In this document: positions 56,129 through 64,000 of the stretch, one piece after another
How the letters are laid out: the number at the start of each line of letters is the position of its first letter
How positions within the stretch are numbered: position 1 is the stretch's first letter
From: Pseudomaricurvus sp. HS19
GTDB lineage: Bacteria > Pseudomonadota > Gammaproteobacteria > Pseudomonadales > Cellvibrionaceae
Reading direction: 5' to 3'
NCBI RefSeq assembly: GCF_009857815.1
Contig: NZ_WVVW01000016.1
Coordinates: forward strand, 1 to 64,000
DNA: 64,000 nt
Translations under genes and position numbers: made by a program
Notes under the pieces: model-generated
Databases searched by the model: none
The model's input: only the letters and a program-made list of their open reading frames with translations
Told to the model about the DNA's origin: nothing

Positions 56129-57154
56129 TCAGTGGCGCACAGGGTTGTCGGCCGGGGCCAGCAGGCGGGCTACGGCCTGTTGCAGTTCCGGCTCCAGCTG
56201 CGGGTCGCGCAGTACCGGCAACAGGTGGGGCCTGAGCCGGGGGTCGTACAGCAGCTCGTTCAGCAGTTGCTGGAGGAGGGGCGTGGGGTGTTGCTGCAGC
56301 GACTGCAGGAATGCCCGGAACAGTGTGGGTTGGGTCAGGTCCCAGGGGCAGCGACTGGCGATGGCCGCCAGCACTTCCATGCCGGGTTGCCCGGACAGCA
56401 ACTGTTGCAGGGCCGTTTGGCGCAGCTCAATGGCGTCGCTGTGGGAGAGCGCCCGTACCAGTGCTGCAACCAGTGAGTCGCTGTCACCGGTCGGGGCCTC
56501 TGTCTGCAGTCGTTGGCACAATGCGGTGGCCAGAGCCTTGTCCGGGGTGGTGTTTTCCAGGCATTCACACAGTTGTTGCAGGGGTTGCGCCGGCATGGTG
56601 GCAATCGCCTGTTGCAATAAATGACTGTGTTCGGCGCAGCGCATCGCGACGTCGGCCAGCCCCTGCAGTGGAAGCTGCTGCCACTGGCCCAGATCGCCGG
56701 CGAGATAGTCGAGAGCGGCTCCATAGTGCTCGCCAGGTGCCAGAGCGAGGTCCAGGGAGGCGCGGGCGTGCATACTGGCCTGACGCTCCGGGGCCGGCTG
56801 GAACAGGCAGGGGTTATTCTCCAGAACCGCCGCCAGCTGTCGCGCCTGCTCGGCCTCACTCTCCTGTGGGGCCAGGGCGATCAGCAACTGTTTGACCAGG
56901 CGATCCCGCGGCTGCGGGTCCAGGAAACCCTGTTCATCCAGCGGCAGGCGGATAAACCACAGCAACGGCAGCGCCGGGCTGTCGCTGTCGCGCAGCAGCA
57001 GGGCCAGCCACGCCTGGCGCAGGTAGGGCGCCGGGTAGGGGATGAGTTGCTGTTCGACACGCAGGAAAGTCTCGGTGTCGAGCGGCTGGATACGACGCCC
57101 CACATCGTAGATGCGGTAGTCGAGACCCATCTGGGTAAACAGGCTGCTGATCAT
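56129..57154 (-). CDS. DUF3549 family protein
   Basis: 341 residues, almost all alpha-helical, rich in Leu, Gln and Ala. The N-terminus SLFTQMGLDYRIYDVGRRI and the LLRDSD/LWFIRLPLDEQGFLDP segment match DUF3549, a family of pseudomonads and related bacteria without assigned function. The repetitive LLQQL/LQQ helices suggest a HEAT-like solenoid. There is no signal peptide. It lies upstream of the ychJ gene on the same strand, 127 bp apart. Confidence 0.8.
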   Translation of the reverse strand: MISSLFTQMGLDYRIYDVGRRIQPLDTETFLRVEQQLIPYPAPYLRQAWLALLLRDSDSPALPLLWFIRLPLDEQGFLDPQPRDRLVKQLLIALAPQESEAEQARQLAAVLENNPCLFQPAPERQASMHARASLDLALAPGEHYGAALDYLAGDLGQWQQLPLQGLADVAMRCAEHSHLLQQAIATMPAQPLQQLCECLENTTPDKALATALCQRLQTEAPTGDSDSLVAALVRALSHSDAIELRQTALQQLLSGQPGMEVLAAIASRCPWDLTQPTLFRAFLQSLQQHPTPLLQQLLNELLYDPRLRPHLLPVLRDPQLEPELQQAVARLLAPADNPVRH

Positions 57155-57280
57155 GTGGCGCTTCTCTTTGTCTGCGGGGCGGTGGTCAGTCCGGGGGCGG
57201 CATTGTAACGGGTTTGGCGGTGGATGGCAGGGCTTCGCCGGCGTCGCTCCCCCTGTCAGGGCGGCCCGGGTGTCGGGAGC

Positions 57281-57772
57281 TCAGTCCTGGCAGCACTGCT
57301 TGAATTTGCGACCGCTGCCGCAGACGCAGGGGCTGTTGCGGCCCGGCAGGGGTGGATTGCGCAGCGCTTCGCCCTCAACATAGCGCCAGCCGCGCTGGTC
57401 ATGAAGGAAGTGGGAGTGCTCGTGCAGCACCTGCAGTCTGGTGCTCTCCCGGGGATCGCGGAACCAGGCGGAGAAACTGACCCAGCCCTCACTGTCCCCC
57501 GCCTCTCCCAGTTCACTGTTGTGTACTTGCAGCCCTACCCATTGGGTGTCCCGGCAGCTGCGGGCCAGGGTGTCGGCAGACGCCGGAGCGGATACCGCAT
57601 CCCAGGTGGCCATCAGGTAGTCGTAGCGTTGCAGCCGGTAGGCGCAGAAGCGGGAGCGCATCAGGGCGGTGGCGGTCGACGGCGGTTTGGTGCCGTTGAG
57701 GGCAGGAAGGCAGCAGGTCTGGTAGCTGTTGCCACTGCAGCAGGGGCAGGGTTGCTCGGTGCCAGAATTCAT
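57281..57772 (-). CDS. ychJ: YchJ-family SEC-C motif protein
   Basis: 163 residues. N-terminal SEC-C metal motif CPCCSGNSYQTCC, the UPF0225 core (ALMRSRFCAYRLQRYDYL), and a second SEC-C motif at the end, NSPCVCGSGRKFKQCC. Each CxC-x8-CC site should bind zinc. Function is not established. It is divergent from the acyltransferase gene at 57912. Confidence 0.88.
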   Translation of the reverse strand: MNSGTEQPCPCCSGNSYQTCCLPALNGTKPPSTATALMRSRFCAYRLQRYDYLMATWDAVSAPASADTLARSCRDTQWVGLQVHNSELGEAGDSEGWVSFSAWFRDPRESTRLQVLHEHSHFLHDQRGWRYVEGEALRNPPLPGRNSPCVCGSGRKFKQCCQD

Positions 57773-57911
57773 GGCAGTGGTAATCCTCGGCCAAATTGGG
57801 TATTTTTGCAGGCCATTTTAATAAGGCCGGGCGGCGAATGACAGTCAGGCTGTCTTTGACTCTCCTGCCAACTCTCACCCGTTCTGCAATTCTTTTGTGC
57901 GTTCCGATTTC

Positions 57912-59090
57912 ATGACCGACTTTGACGATATCCGCCCCTACAATGACAGCGAGGTGGCACCGGCCATTGCCCGTGTGCTGGCCACACCGGAGCTGATCCG
58001 CGCGGTTGCGCGTCTGCGCTTCCCGCACCTGTCAGGCGTCTTGCCCTGGCTTATGCGGCCGCTGGTGCATACTTATCTGCAGCATCAGTTGCGCGGTGTG
58101 AATACCGTCGATCAGCTGCAGGAGATTATTGGTCACTATCTGGAGAACATGCTCAATCGTCGCGTCAGTGAGCTGACGGTATCCGGGCTTGATAAGCTGC
58201 AGAAGGATAAGGCTTACCTGTTTATCAGCAACCATCGCGATATCGCTATGGACCCGGCGTTCGTCAATTGGGCGATGTTCCACTATGGCTTCGATACCGT
58301 GCGCATTGCCATCGGCGACAACCTGCTCACCAAGCCCTATGTTTCAGACCTGATTCGCCTGAACAAGAGCTTTATCGTCAAACGCAACATCTCCAGTCCG
58401 CGGGAGAAACTGAAAGCATCAAAGCATCTGTCCGCCTATATCCACCACTCCATTGCCGAAGACAAGAGCAACGTCTGGATTGCCCAGCGTGAGGGGCGGG
58501 CCAAGGACGGACGGGATGTCACCAACAGTGCCATCGTCAGCATGATCGCCCTGAGTAAACCCAAGCCACAGGACTTCGGTGAATACATCGGCGAACTGAA
58601 TATTGTGCCGGTCTCCATCTCCTACGAGTGGGATCCCTGTGATGCAGCCAAGGCGCGGGAGCTGCATGCGGTGCAAACCCATGGCCGCTACGAGAAAGCC
58701 GAACATGAAGACGTGGCCAGTATTGCCGCCGGTATTGCCGGTGAGAAGGGCCACGTGCACCTGGCCTTTGGTGATGTGCTGGGCAGCGAATACGAAAGTA
58801 CTGAACAGGTGGCACGGGAGATTGACCGCCAGGTCTGGAATAACTATGTGCTGCATCCCAGCAACCATCTCGCCTATGAGCGACTTTACAGCAAGCCTTC
58901 CGGATTGCCGGTTACGGCAAAGGGGTGTGAGTTTGTGGCGGCGGATTACCCGGAAGAGCAGCGTGAACTGGATCGGCGCCTGGCGGGTTTACTGCCGGAG
59001 CAGCAGCAGATACTGCTCTCCATCTACGCCAATTCGGTGGTGAGTCACCTGAAGTTGGCCGCCTCCGCAGAGGATGCCGCGCAGGAATAA
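57912..59090 (+). CDS. PlsC-like glycerol-3-phosphate/phospholipid acyltransferase family protein
   Basis: 392 residues. The acyltransferase block is FISNHRDIAMDPAFVNW (about 104-120), with H108 and D114 spaced HX5D rather than the common HX4D. WIAQREGRAKDG (about 195) is the acceptor motif, followed by PVSISYEWDPCD. It has no clear transmembrane helix. Likely acylates a lipid acceptor at the inner membrane; exact substrate unknown. ATG at 57912 is chosen; the frame opens five codons earlier. Confidence 0.82.
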   Translation: MTDFDDIRPYNDSEVAPAIARVLATPELIRAVARLRFPHLSGVLPWLMRPLVHTYLQHQLRGVNTVDQLQEIIGHYLENMLNRRVSELTVSGLDKLQKDKAYLFISNHRDIAMDPAFVNWAMFHYGFDTVRIAIGDNLLTKPYVSDLIRLNKSFIVKRNISSPREKLKASKHLSAYIHHSIAEDKSNVWIAQREGRAKDGRDVTNSAIVSMIALSKPKPQDFGEYIGELNIVPVSISYEWDPCDAAKARELHAVQTHGRYEKAEHEDVASIAAGIAGEKGHVHLAFGDVLGSEYESTEQVAREIDRQVWNNYVLHPSNHLAYERLYSKPSGLPVTAKGCEFVAADYPEEQRELDRRLAGLLPEQQQILLSIYANSVVSHLKLAASAEDAAQE

Positions 59091-59096
59091 GTCCGG

Positions 59097-59996
59097 CTAA
59101 CTGCAGAACTGGTTGCGGCCGCCGGCCTTGGCCTGGTACAGCAGGCGGTCGGCGCGACGCAACATGTCATCAATGGCAATATCGTCACCGCTCATGGCGG
59201 TGACGCCGAGGCTGACGGTAAAACGGATGGGCTGGCCGTCAAACAGCAGCTCGCTGCTCTCCACCTGCAGGCGCAGCCTTTCCGCCAGCTGACGTGCCCC
59301 TTCAAGGTCCGTCTCCGGGCAGCAGATCACGAACTCCTCTCCGCCAAAGCGGCCAATCAGGTCGCCCTGGCGTCCCACGGCCCTGCACAGACGGGTCAGT
59401 TGTTTCAGAGCAGCATCTCCCCCGGCATGGCCATAGCTGTCGTTGATGGACTTGAAATTATCTGCATCCAGAACAATGACTGACATCTGGCGCTGGTGAC
59501 GGCGGGCCTTGGCAAACTCGGCACTGCCCAGCTCCAGGAAGTAGCGCCGGTTGAAGACGCCGGTAAGAGGGTCGGTAGAGGCGAGACGGGCCAGCTTGTC
59601 GTTCAGCTCCTGCAGCTGCTTCTGGGCCTCCCGCAGCCTCAGTGCGGTGCGAATGCGGGCCGCCAGTACGCGGTAGTTGAAGGGTTTGGTGACGTACTCG
59701 TTGGCGCCGATATCCAGTGCCCGCACCACCGCATCGTCATTGTCGTTGGCCGATATCATGATCACCGGAATGTCGCTGAGGAGGGTTTCAGTCTTCAGTT
59801 GCGTCAGGGTTTCGGTGCCGCTCATGCCGGGCATCATCAGATCGAGCAAGATCAGGTCGGGGCGGTGTTTACGGGCGAGGGTCAGGCAGTCTTCACCCCC
59901 GGTGGCACTGATGACCGTATGGCCATCGTCCTCAAGGTTGAATCTCAGGAGCTGCAGGTTGTCTTCGATATCGTCGACGATGAGGATTATGGCCAT
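59097..59996 (-). CDS. Response-regulator diguanylate cyclase (REC-GGDEF)
   Basis: 299 residues. Receiver domain (1-125) with VDDIEDN, phosphoacceptor in LILLDLMMPG (about D53) and KPFNYR. The GGDEF domain has an active GGEEF motif (IGRFGGEEF, about 218-222) and the inhibitory I-site RQGD five residues before it. It makes c-di-GMP when phosphorylated and is product-inhibited. It provides the synthetic counterpart to the HD-GYP enzyme at 3029. No kinase lies next to it. Confidence 0.94.
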   Translation of the reverse strand: MAIILIVDDIEDNLQLLRFNLEDDGHTVISATGGEDCLTLARKHRPDLILLDLMMPGMSGTETLTQLKTETLLSDIPVIMISANDNDDAVVRALDIGANEYVTKPFNYRVLAARIRTALRLREAQKQLQELNDKLARLASTDPLTGVFNRRYFLELGSAEFAKARRHQRQMSVIVLDADNFKSINDSYGHAGGDAALKQLTRLCRAVGRQGDLIGRFGGEEFVICCPETDLEGARQLAERLRLQVESSELLFDGQPIRFTVSLGVTAMSGDDIAIDDMLRRADRLLYQAKAGGRNQFCS

Positions 59997-60115
59997 GGGA
60001 TCAGAGCGTCATTGGTTTCCGGGGTGTCCGGGTCAGCCTCCGGCGCGGCCGGCAGGGCGCAGAGCGCAGTTAGCACCAGTATAGAGGCCTGGCGTGGAAA
60101 TCTCTATTTATGGCT

Positions 60116-60595
60116 TCACCATCGATATTTGCCCCAGTTCTCAGGATTGGCCCAGTAGCGGGGGGTATTCCAGCTGCGCTGGCGGTTGTAGCTGCTGAGG
60201 TTGTAGCCGTAACAGCTGAGTCCCGGGCCGTCGAAGTGCTGCAGGCGACTGAAGCCCAGTGCCAGCAGTTCGCTTCTGGGGGCCTGCTGCGTTTCCTGAA
60301 CCAGCAACCAGATGGCACTGCTGAAGAGGTTGCGGATCACGCCCAGCTGGTGGCTCTCCAGCAGTCGGGCTGCCGTGTCGCTGTCCGGGACCAGGGCGAC
60401 CGCCAGCTCAAAGCGCTGGCCGCCTGCCTGCGGTCCGGGATCCTCCCCCGGGGCAACACAGGTCAGGGCGCATCCCTGCTCGTCACACCAGCGTTGCAGG
60501 GCCGGGGGGCAATCCGCGGCCACCAGCAACAAGTGTCGGGGCGCTTGCTGGGTCAGGTGTTGCAGCAGGGCTTGTTCGGGAGTCTGTTCTTGCAT
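60116..60595 (-). CDS. DUF6231-like small protein
   Basis: 159 residues from ATG 60595 (a GTG two codons upstream is in frame). The middle part resembles a degenerate Rossmann/methyltransferase-like fold (HLLLVAADCP, AVALVPDSD). The C-terminus SSYNRQRSWNTPRYWANPEN is rich in Trp, Tyr and Asn. I recall this ending in DUF6231 proteins of Pseudomonas, but without certainty. Function unknown. Confidence 0.65.
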   Translation of the reverse strand: MQEQTPEQALLQHLTQQAPRHLLLVAADCPPALQRWCDEQGCALTCVAPGEDPGPQAGGQRFELAVALVPDSDTAARLLESHQLGVIRNLFSSAIWLLVQETQQAPRSELLALGFSRLQHFDGPGLSCYGYNLSSYNRQRSWNTPRYWANPENWGKYRW

Positions 60596-60648
60596 GGGCA
60601 CAGGCTAGCAGAGCCGTGCTGTGATTGCCCAGTGATGATTGCCCCGTT

Positions 60649-60678
60649 GATGTTAAACCCGGTGATGTTAAACCCGGT
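60649..60678. repeat. 15-bp tandem repeat
   Basis: GATGTTAAACCCGGT occurs twice in tandem, preceded by a diverged unit, between two small genes. Confidence 0.7.
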
Positions 60679-60686
60679 GATGATGG

Positions 60687-61169
60687 TCAGTGCTCGAAAG
60701 GAATCTGTGCTTCCAGCAACGCGTTGACAAACAGCCAGGCATCATAGGGGTCGAACAGCTCTTCGTTGGGGAAGAGCGGGGCATCACAATCCGCGCAGTA
60801 AAACAGAGCGGGATCGAAGTGCAGGGGGTTCAGTTGTTGCTGCAGAAACTGCAGAGCGTCAGCCACCGCCTGCGACCAGTCATCACCCTGCAGTGCACCC
60901 AGGGGGCAGTTGGAAACCAGCTGGTCGATCATGCGGCTGGTGGGCATGGCCAGCTGTGGTTGTTGCAGGTGCAGTTGGTCGCGCAGGTGACGGAAGATGC
61001 GTGTTAGTTGCCGGTAACGGTGGTGGGCGGAGTAGGTGGTGATCTGGGGGGCAGCAGGAGTGGTGCCGGGCGTGTTATCGCCAGGTCTTCTGTCTCCGGG
61101 CTTTTTATCTCCGGGCTTTCTGTCACCAGGGCTGCCGCTGCCGGCAAGGGGGTGTGCGTGACGGGCCAA
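60687..61169 (-). CDS. Hypothetical protein with N-terminal pentapeptide repeats
   Basis: 160 residues. The start is TTG at 61169: an excellent GGAGGAGAG lies 4 nt upstream and no ATG competes. Residues about 14-33 are four tandem PGDxx units (PGDRK, PGDKK, PGDRR, PGDNT). The conserved part (about 45-160) has CADCDAPLFPNEELFDPYDA, with a possible metal-binding Cys pair. I do not recognise a named family. It sits between the small helical protein and the DUF6231-like gene in a same-strand run downstream of nrdB. Confidence 0.68.
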   Translation of the reverse strand: MARHAHPLAGSGSPGDRKPGDKKPGDRRPGDNTPGTTPAAPQITTYSAHHRYRQLTRIFRHLRDQLHLQQPQLAMPTSRMIDQLVSNCPLGALQGDDWSQAVADALQFLQQQLNPLHFDPALFYCADCDAPLFPNEELFDPYDAWLFVNALLEAQIPFEH

Positions 61170-61210
61170 GGGTCTCTCCTCCGGGGAGTGGAACGCTGTG
61201 GTGGCGCGGC

Positions 61211-61417
61211 TCAGTGCAGCGAGCTGTCCATCCAGTTCTGGTTCTGGCTGTGAGGCGCCTCATCCACCGGCTCTACGGCGTCACGAAGGCTCTCTTCCAG
61301 GCCATCCAGCCCGCGCTTGATGCGCTTGACCACTTGGGACATGACTTCCAGTGCCTGATCCAGCTGGTCTACGGCAATCTGCATCTCTTCAAAGGAGAGG
61401 TCCGGTCGGTCGGTCAT
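61211..61417 (-). CDS. Small helical hypothetical protein
   Basis: 68 residues, predicted to be a single long amphipathic helix with heptad-like hydrophobics (MQIAVDQLDQALEVMSQVVK). It ends in a polar tail with NQNWMDSSLH. AGGGAG lies upstream of the ATG. It is the first of three small same-strand genes after nrdB. Function unknown. Confidence 0.65.
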   Translation of the reverse strand: MTDRPDLSFEEMQIAVDQLDQALEVMSQVVKRIKRGLDGLEESLRDAVEPVDEAPHSQNQNWMDSSLH

Positions 61418-61615
61418 GGTAGGGCTCCCTGTGTCTGTTATTGGTATTGTTGTGGCCAGTACCAGCGGCGACGCAGGGCGTCGGCAACCGGCTGACGGTA
61501 CAGTAAGGGATCAACAACAATGGCGAGTCACGGGACTACCATTTGATCCCGGTATTGCCAGGATCCTTCAATGGTTCTGCGGTGTGGCCTGTCGTGGCGG
61601 ATAGGCAACACCGAC

Positions 61616-61660
61616 GATGGGCGCCAGGCGCCCATCCACCAGCCGGCTATTGCCGGCTGG
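61616..61660 (-). terminator. Two strong hairpins just after nrdB
   Basis: GATGGGCGCC-A-GGCGCCCATC (61616-61636) and CCAGCCGGC-TATT-GCCGGCTGG (61639-61660) are perfect inverted repeats starting 22 bp past the nrdB stop. They lack a T-run and may act as a mRNA end-stabiliser or weak terminator. The rest of the 61418-61681 gap shows nothing else. Confidence 0.55.
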
Positions 61661-61681
61661 CTTGTCTGGTGTGGGCAGGAT

Positions 61682-62941
61682 TTAATCCCAGCTCAGTGCA
61701 CCACCTGTCTGATACTCGATTACACGGGTCTCGAAGAAGTTCTTCTCTTTACGCAGATCCATGATTTCACTCATCCAGGGGAACGGGTTTTTCGCCCCCG
61801 GGAATTGCTCTTTCAGACCCAGCTGCGCCAGGCGACGGTTGGCGATGAATTGCAGGTACTCCTCCATCATGGCCGCGTTCATGCCCAGCACACCACGTGG
61901 CATGGAGTCACGGGCGTAGGCGATTTCCAGTTCGGTGCCTTCCAGGATCATCTGGGTCACTTCCTGCTGGAACTCGGCGCTCCACAGGTGCGGGTTCTCC
62001 AGTTTGATCTGGTTGATAACGTCGATACCGAAGTTCAGGTGCATGGACTCGTCGCGCAGGATGTACTGGAACTGCTCGGCCACACCGGTCATCTTGTTGC
62101 GGCGACCCATGGAGAGGATCTGGGTAAAGCCGCAGTAGAAGAAGATACCTTCGGTGACGCAGTAGAAGCCCACCAGGTTGCGCAGCAACTCCTGATCCGC
62201 TTCCGGGGTACCGGTGGTAAAGGTGGGGTTGGAGATCCCCTGGGTGTGGGCGATGCTCCAGGCCGCCTTCTTGGCCACGGAGGGCACTTCGCGGTACATG
62301 TTGAACACTTCACCTTCGTCCATGCCCAGCGACTCGACACAGTACTGGTAGGCGTGGGTGTGGATGGCCTCTTCAAACGCCTGGCGCAGCAGGTACTGGC
62401 GCGCTTCCGGGTTGGTGATGTGGCGGTAGATGGCCAGCACCAGGTTGTTGGCTACCAGGCTGTCGGCGGTGGAGAAGTAACCCAGTGAGCGCATGACGAT
62501 GCGGCGCTCGTCTTCGGTCAGGCCGTTGGGGTTTTTCCAGCAGGCGATGTCCGCGTTCATGTTCACTTCCTGCGGCATCCAGTGGTTGGCACAACCGTCC
62601 AGATACTTCTGCCAGGCCCAGTCGTACTTGAACGGTACCAGCTGGTTGAGGTCGGCGCGGCAGTTAATCATGCGCTTGGCGTCCACCTCGACGCGGGCAG
62701 CGCCCATCTCCAGCTCTTCCAGGCCGGGGGCGGGATCGAGATCGGCAACTGCCTGACGGGCAGCCTCCACAGCATCACTGGCTGCGGCAGCGGGTTTGCG
62801 GCGCTCTGCAGGCTCGGCTTCCACAGCAGGGGCGCTGTAGTCCGGCGCCGCTTCGGCGACAGCCGCTTGTGGTTCGGCCGCAGGCGGTGGCGCGACCGGC
62901 TTGGCCGCGGTGTTCTCTTCGTAATCGTCCCAGCTCAGCAT
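61682..62941 (-). CDS. nrdB: Class Ia ribonucleotide reductase, beta subunit
   Basis: 419 residues. Diiron ligands lie in TADSLVANN (Asp), the [12 protein letters not shown] helix (Glu, His and the radical Tyr four residues after that His) and [12 protein letters not shown]. It generates the tyrosyl radical for NrdA. Residues about 13-65 form an Ala/Pro/Glu-rich low-complexity insert ([20 protein letters not shown]) that enlarges it compared with the 376-residue E. coli protein. It lies 202 bp after nrdA on the same strand, with hairpins between them. Confidence 0.94.
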   Translation of the reverse strand: MLSWDDYEENTAAKPVAPPPAAEPQAAVAEAAPDYSAPAVEAEPAERRKPAAAASDAVEAARQAVADLDPAPGLEELEMGAARVEVDAKRMINCRADLNQLVPFKYDWAWQKYLDGCANHWMPQEVNMNADIACWKNPNGLTEDERRIVMRSLGYFSTADSLVANNLVLAIYRHITNPEARQYLLRQAFEEAIHTHAYQYCVESLGMDEGEVFNMYREVPSVAKKAAWSIAHTQGISNPTFTTGTPEADQELLRNLVGFYCVTEGIFFYCGFTQILSMGRRNKMTGVAEQFQYILRDESMHLNFGIDVINQIKLENPHLWSAEFQQEVTQMILEGTELEIAYARDSMPRGVLGMNAAMMEEYLQFIANRRLAQLGLKEQFPGAKNPFPWMSEIMDLRKEKNFFETRVIEYQTGGALSWD

Positions 62942-63067
62942 GTTTCGGTTCCTGATTTCCTGTTTTTATCTGTGAGTACTTGTCTCATGGAGCGGCGATG
63001 ACCTTTCGGTTATCCGTCCTCTCCTCCTGCAGTGATTCCTGCAGGTCGCCTCAGCCCCCCGGAGGGG

Positions 63068-63113
63068 GGAAGGTACCGGCCGCCAACGGGCAGGTGTGCG
63101 TCCGGTACCTTCC
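63068..63113 (-). other. Inverted repeats in the nrdA-nrdB gap
   Basis: GGAAGGTACCGG (63068-63079) and CCGGTACCTTCC (63102-63113) are perfect 12-bp inverted arms with a 22-nt loop. A short GGCCCG-CCAA-CGGGCC hairpin follows at about 63123-63138, and CCCCCC/GGGGGG lies to the left. The gap probably forms a chain of hairpins in the nrdAB transcript. Confidence 0.6.
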
Positions 63114-63143
63114 AAAGGGTTGGCCCGCCAACGGGCCGTTCCC

Positions 63144-64000
63144 TTACTGGCAGGCTTCGCAGTCCGGGTCGTCCAGAGAGCAGGCCTTGGGTACCGGTGC
63201 CGCTTCCGGAGCTGCCACGGTCGCCGGGGCGTCAGACTTGGCCGATACCGCATTCAGCGAGCTGTTCTCGATGGTGGACTTCTCGGTACTGGTGGCCGCC
63301 AGTGCACGCAGGTAGTAGGTGGTCTTGAGGCCACTGAACCACGCCATGCGGTAGGTGATGTCCAGTTTCTTGCCGTTGGCGCCGGCGATGTAGAGGTTCA
63401 GGCTCTGGGCCTGGTCGATCCACTTCTGGCGACGGCTGGCGGCTTCCACAATCCAGCGCGGCTCCACCTCAAAGGCGGTGGCGTAGCGATCTTTCAGTTC
63501 GGCAGGAATGCGGTCGATCTTCTGCACCGAGCCCTCGTAGTACTTGAGGTCGTTGACCATCACCGAATCCCACAGGCCGGCGTCTTTCAGCTCGTGCACC
63601 AGGTAGGGGTTAACCACGGTGAATTCGCCGGACAGGTTCGATTTCACGTACAGGTTCTGGTACGTGGGCTCGATGGACTGCGATACCCCGGTGATGTTGG
63701 CAATGGTCGCCGTCGGCGCAATGGCCATCACGTTGGAGTTGCGCATACCCTGGGTCTTGACCTTGCTGCGCAGGCTCTCCCAGTCCAGGGTCTGGCTGCG
63801 GTCCACCTTGATGTAGTCGCTGCCGCGGTGCTGCTCCAGCAGGTCAACGGAGTCGATGGGCATGACGCCTTTGCTCCACAGGGAGCCCTCGAAGGAGGAG
63901 TAGCGACCACGCTCGGCCGCCAGTTCACTGGAGGCATCGATGGCGAAGTAGCTGATCGCTTCCATGGAGCGGTCGGCGAACTCAACGGCATCTCCCGAGC
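63144..64000 (-). CDS. nrdA: Class Ia ribonucleotide reductase, alpha subunit (C-terminal part)
   Basis: Partial: the frame runs to the right edge of the window without a start. About 285 C-terminal residues are visible. [20 protein letters not shown] is the conserved substrate-site loop, [14 protein letters not shown] and [14 protein letters not shown] follow. The tail ends [12 protein letters not shown], giving the redox-active Cys pair that re-reduces the active site. It reduces ribonucleotides with NrdB. Confidence 0.95.
   Translation of the reverse strand, partial: SGDAVEFADRSMEAISYFAIDASSELAAERGRYSSFEGSLWSKGVMPIDSVDLLEQHRGSDYIKVDRSQTLDWESLRSKVKTQGMRNSNVMAIAPTATIANITGVSQSIEPTYQNLYVKSNLSGEFTVVNPYLVHELKDAGLWDSVMVNDLKYYEGSVQKIDRIPAELKDRYATAFEVEPRWIVEAASRRQKWIDQAQSLNLYIAGANGKKLDITYRMAWFSGLKTTYYLRALAATSTEKSTIENSSLNAVSAKSDAPATVAAPEAAPVPKACSLDDPDCEACQ

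Overview
The window looks like chromosomal DNA of a moderately GC-rich marine-type gammaproteobacterium. The evidence is the order rpsB-tsf-pyrH-frr-uppS-cdsA-dxr-rseP-bamA-skp-lpxD-fabZ-lpxA-lpxB-rnhB, a glnD-dapC-nth block, a class Ia nrdA-nrdB pair, and small families (DUF3549, DUF6231, YchJ) typical of the Pseudomonas/Cellvibrionales part of the class. Placement near Cellvibrionales is inference. No rRNA, tRNA, CRISPR array, transposase or prophage gene was seen.

Layout. 1-2929: C-terminal end of a giant repeat adhesin, followed by a membrane HD-GYP c-di-GMP phosphodiesterase (3029-5794) and a hexose-6-phosphate mutarotase. 6998-19870: a methylated-amine island. It has a three-gene dimethylamine monooxygenase operon (dmm), a Gdx/SugE-type SMR exporter, trimethylamine monooxygenase (tmm) with a cupin, a NarX/NarL-like two-component system with an orphan tandem-PAS protein, TMAO demethylase (tdm, DUF1989+GcvT), a second cupin, and a divergent ammonium transporter followed by an unannotated 55-residue membrane protein. 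20057-25581: a patatin/beta-barrel (type Vd) protein and a YdeP-like molybdopterin oxidoreductase with fdhD. 25876-35151: prfC, acyltransferase, a 0.9 kb non-coding repeat element with 48-bp inverted ends, VOC protein, TauE/SafE exporter, AI-2E-type permease, methyltransferase, nth and dapC. 35232-54345: glnD, map and, divergently, the translation/envelope super-operon. 54456-64000: pyrB, an EF-hand protein, DUF3549, YchJ, a PlsC-like acyltransferase, a response-regulator diguanylate cyclase, three small conserved genes, and nrdB with the 3' end of nrdA.

How it fits together. The amine island encodes successive steps TMA -> TMAO (Tmm) -> DMA + formaldehyde (Tdm) -> methylamine (Dmm). The GcvT-like half of Tdm would pass the C1 unit to tetrahydrofolate. 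Genes for methylamine itself (gmaS/mgs/mgd) are not in the window. The most interesting regulatory signal is a pair of NarL-like 7-2-7 inverted heptamers, one about 100 bp upstream of dmmA and one about 108 bp upstream of tmm, with the NarXL-like system lying between the operons. This suggests a dedicated two-component control of amine catabolism. A sigma-54-like promoter before amtB fits nitrogen control.

Limits: all names come from reading motifs and remembered families; no alignments, HMM searches or structure predictions were run.
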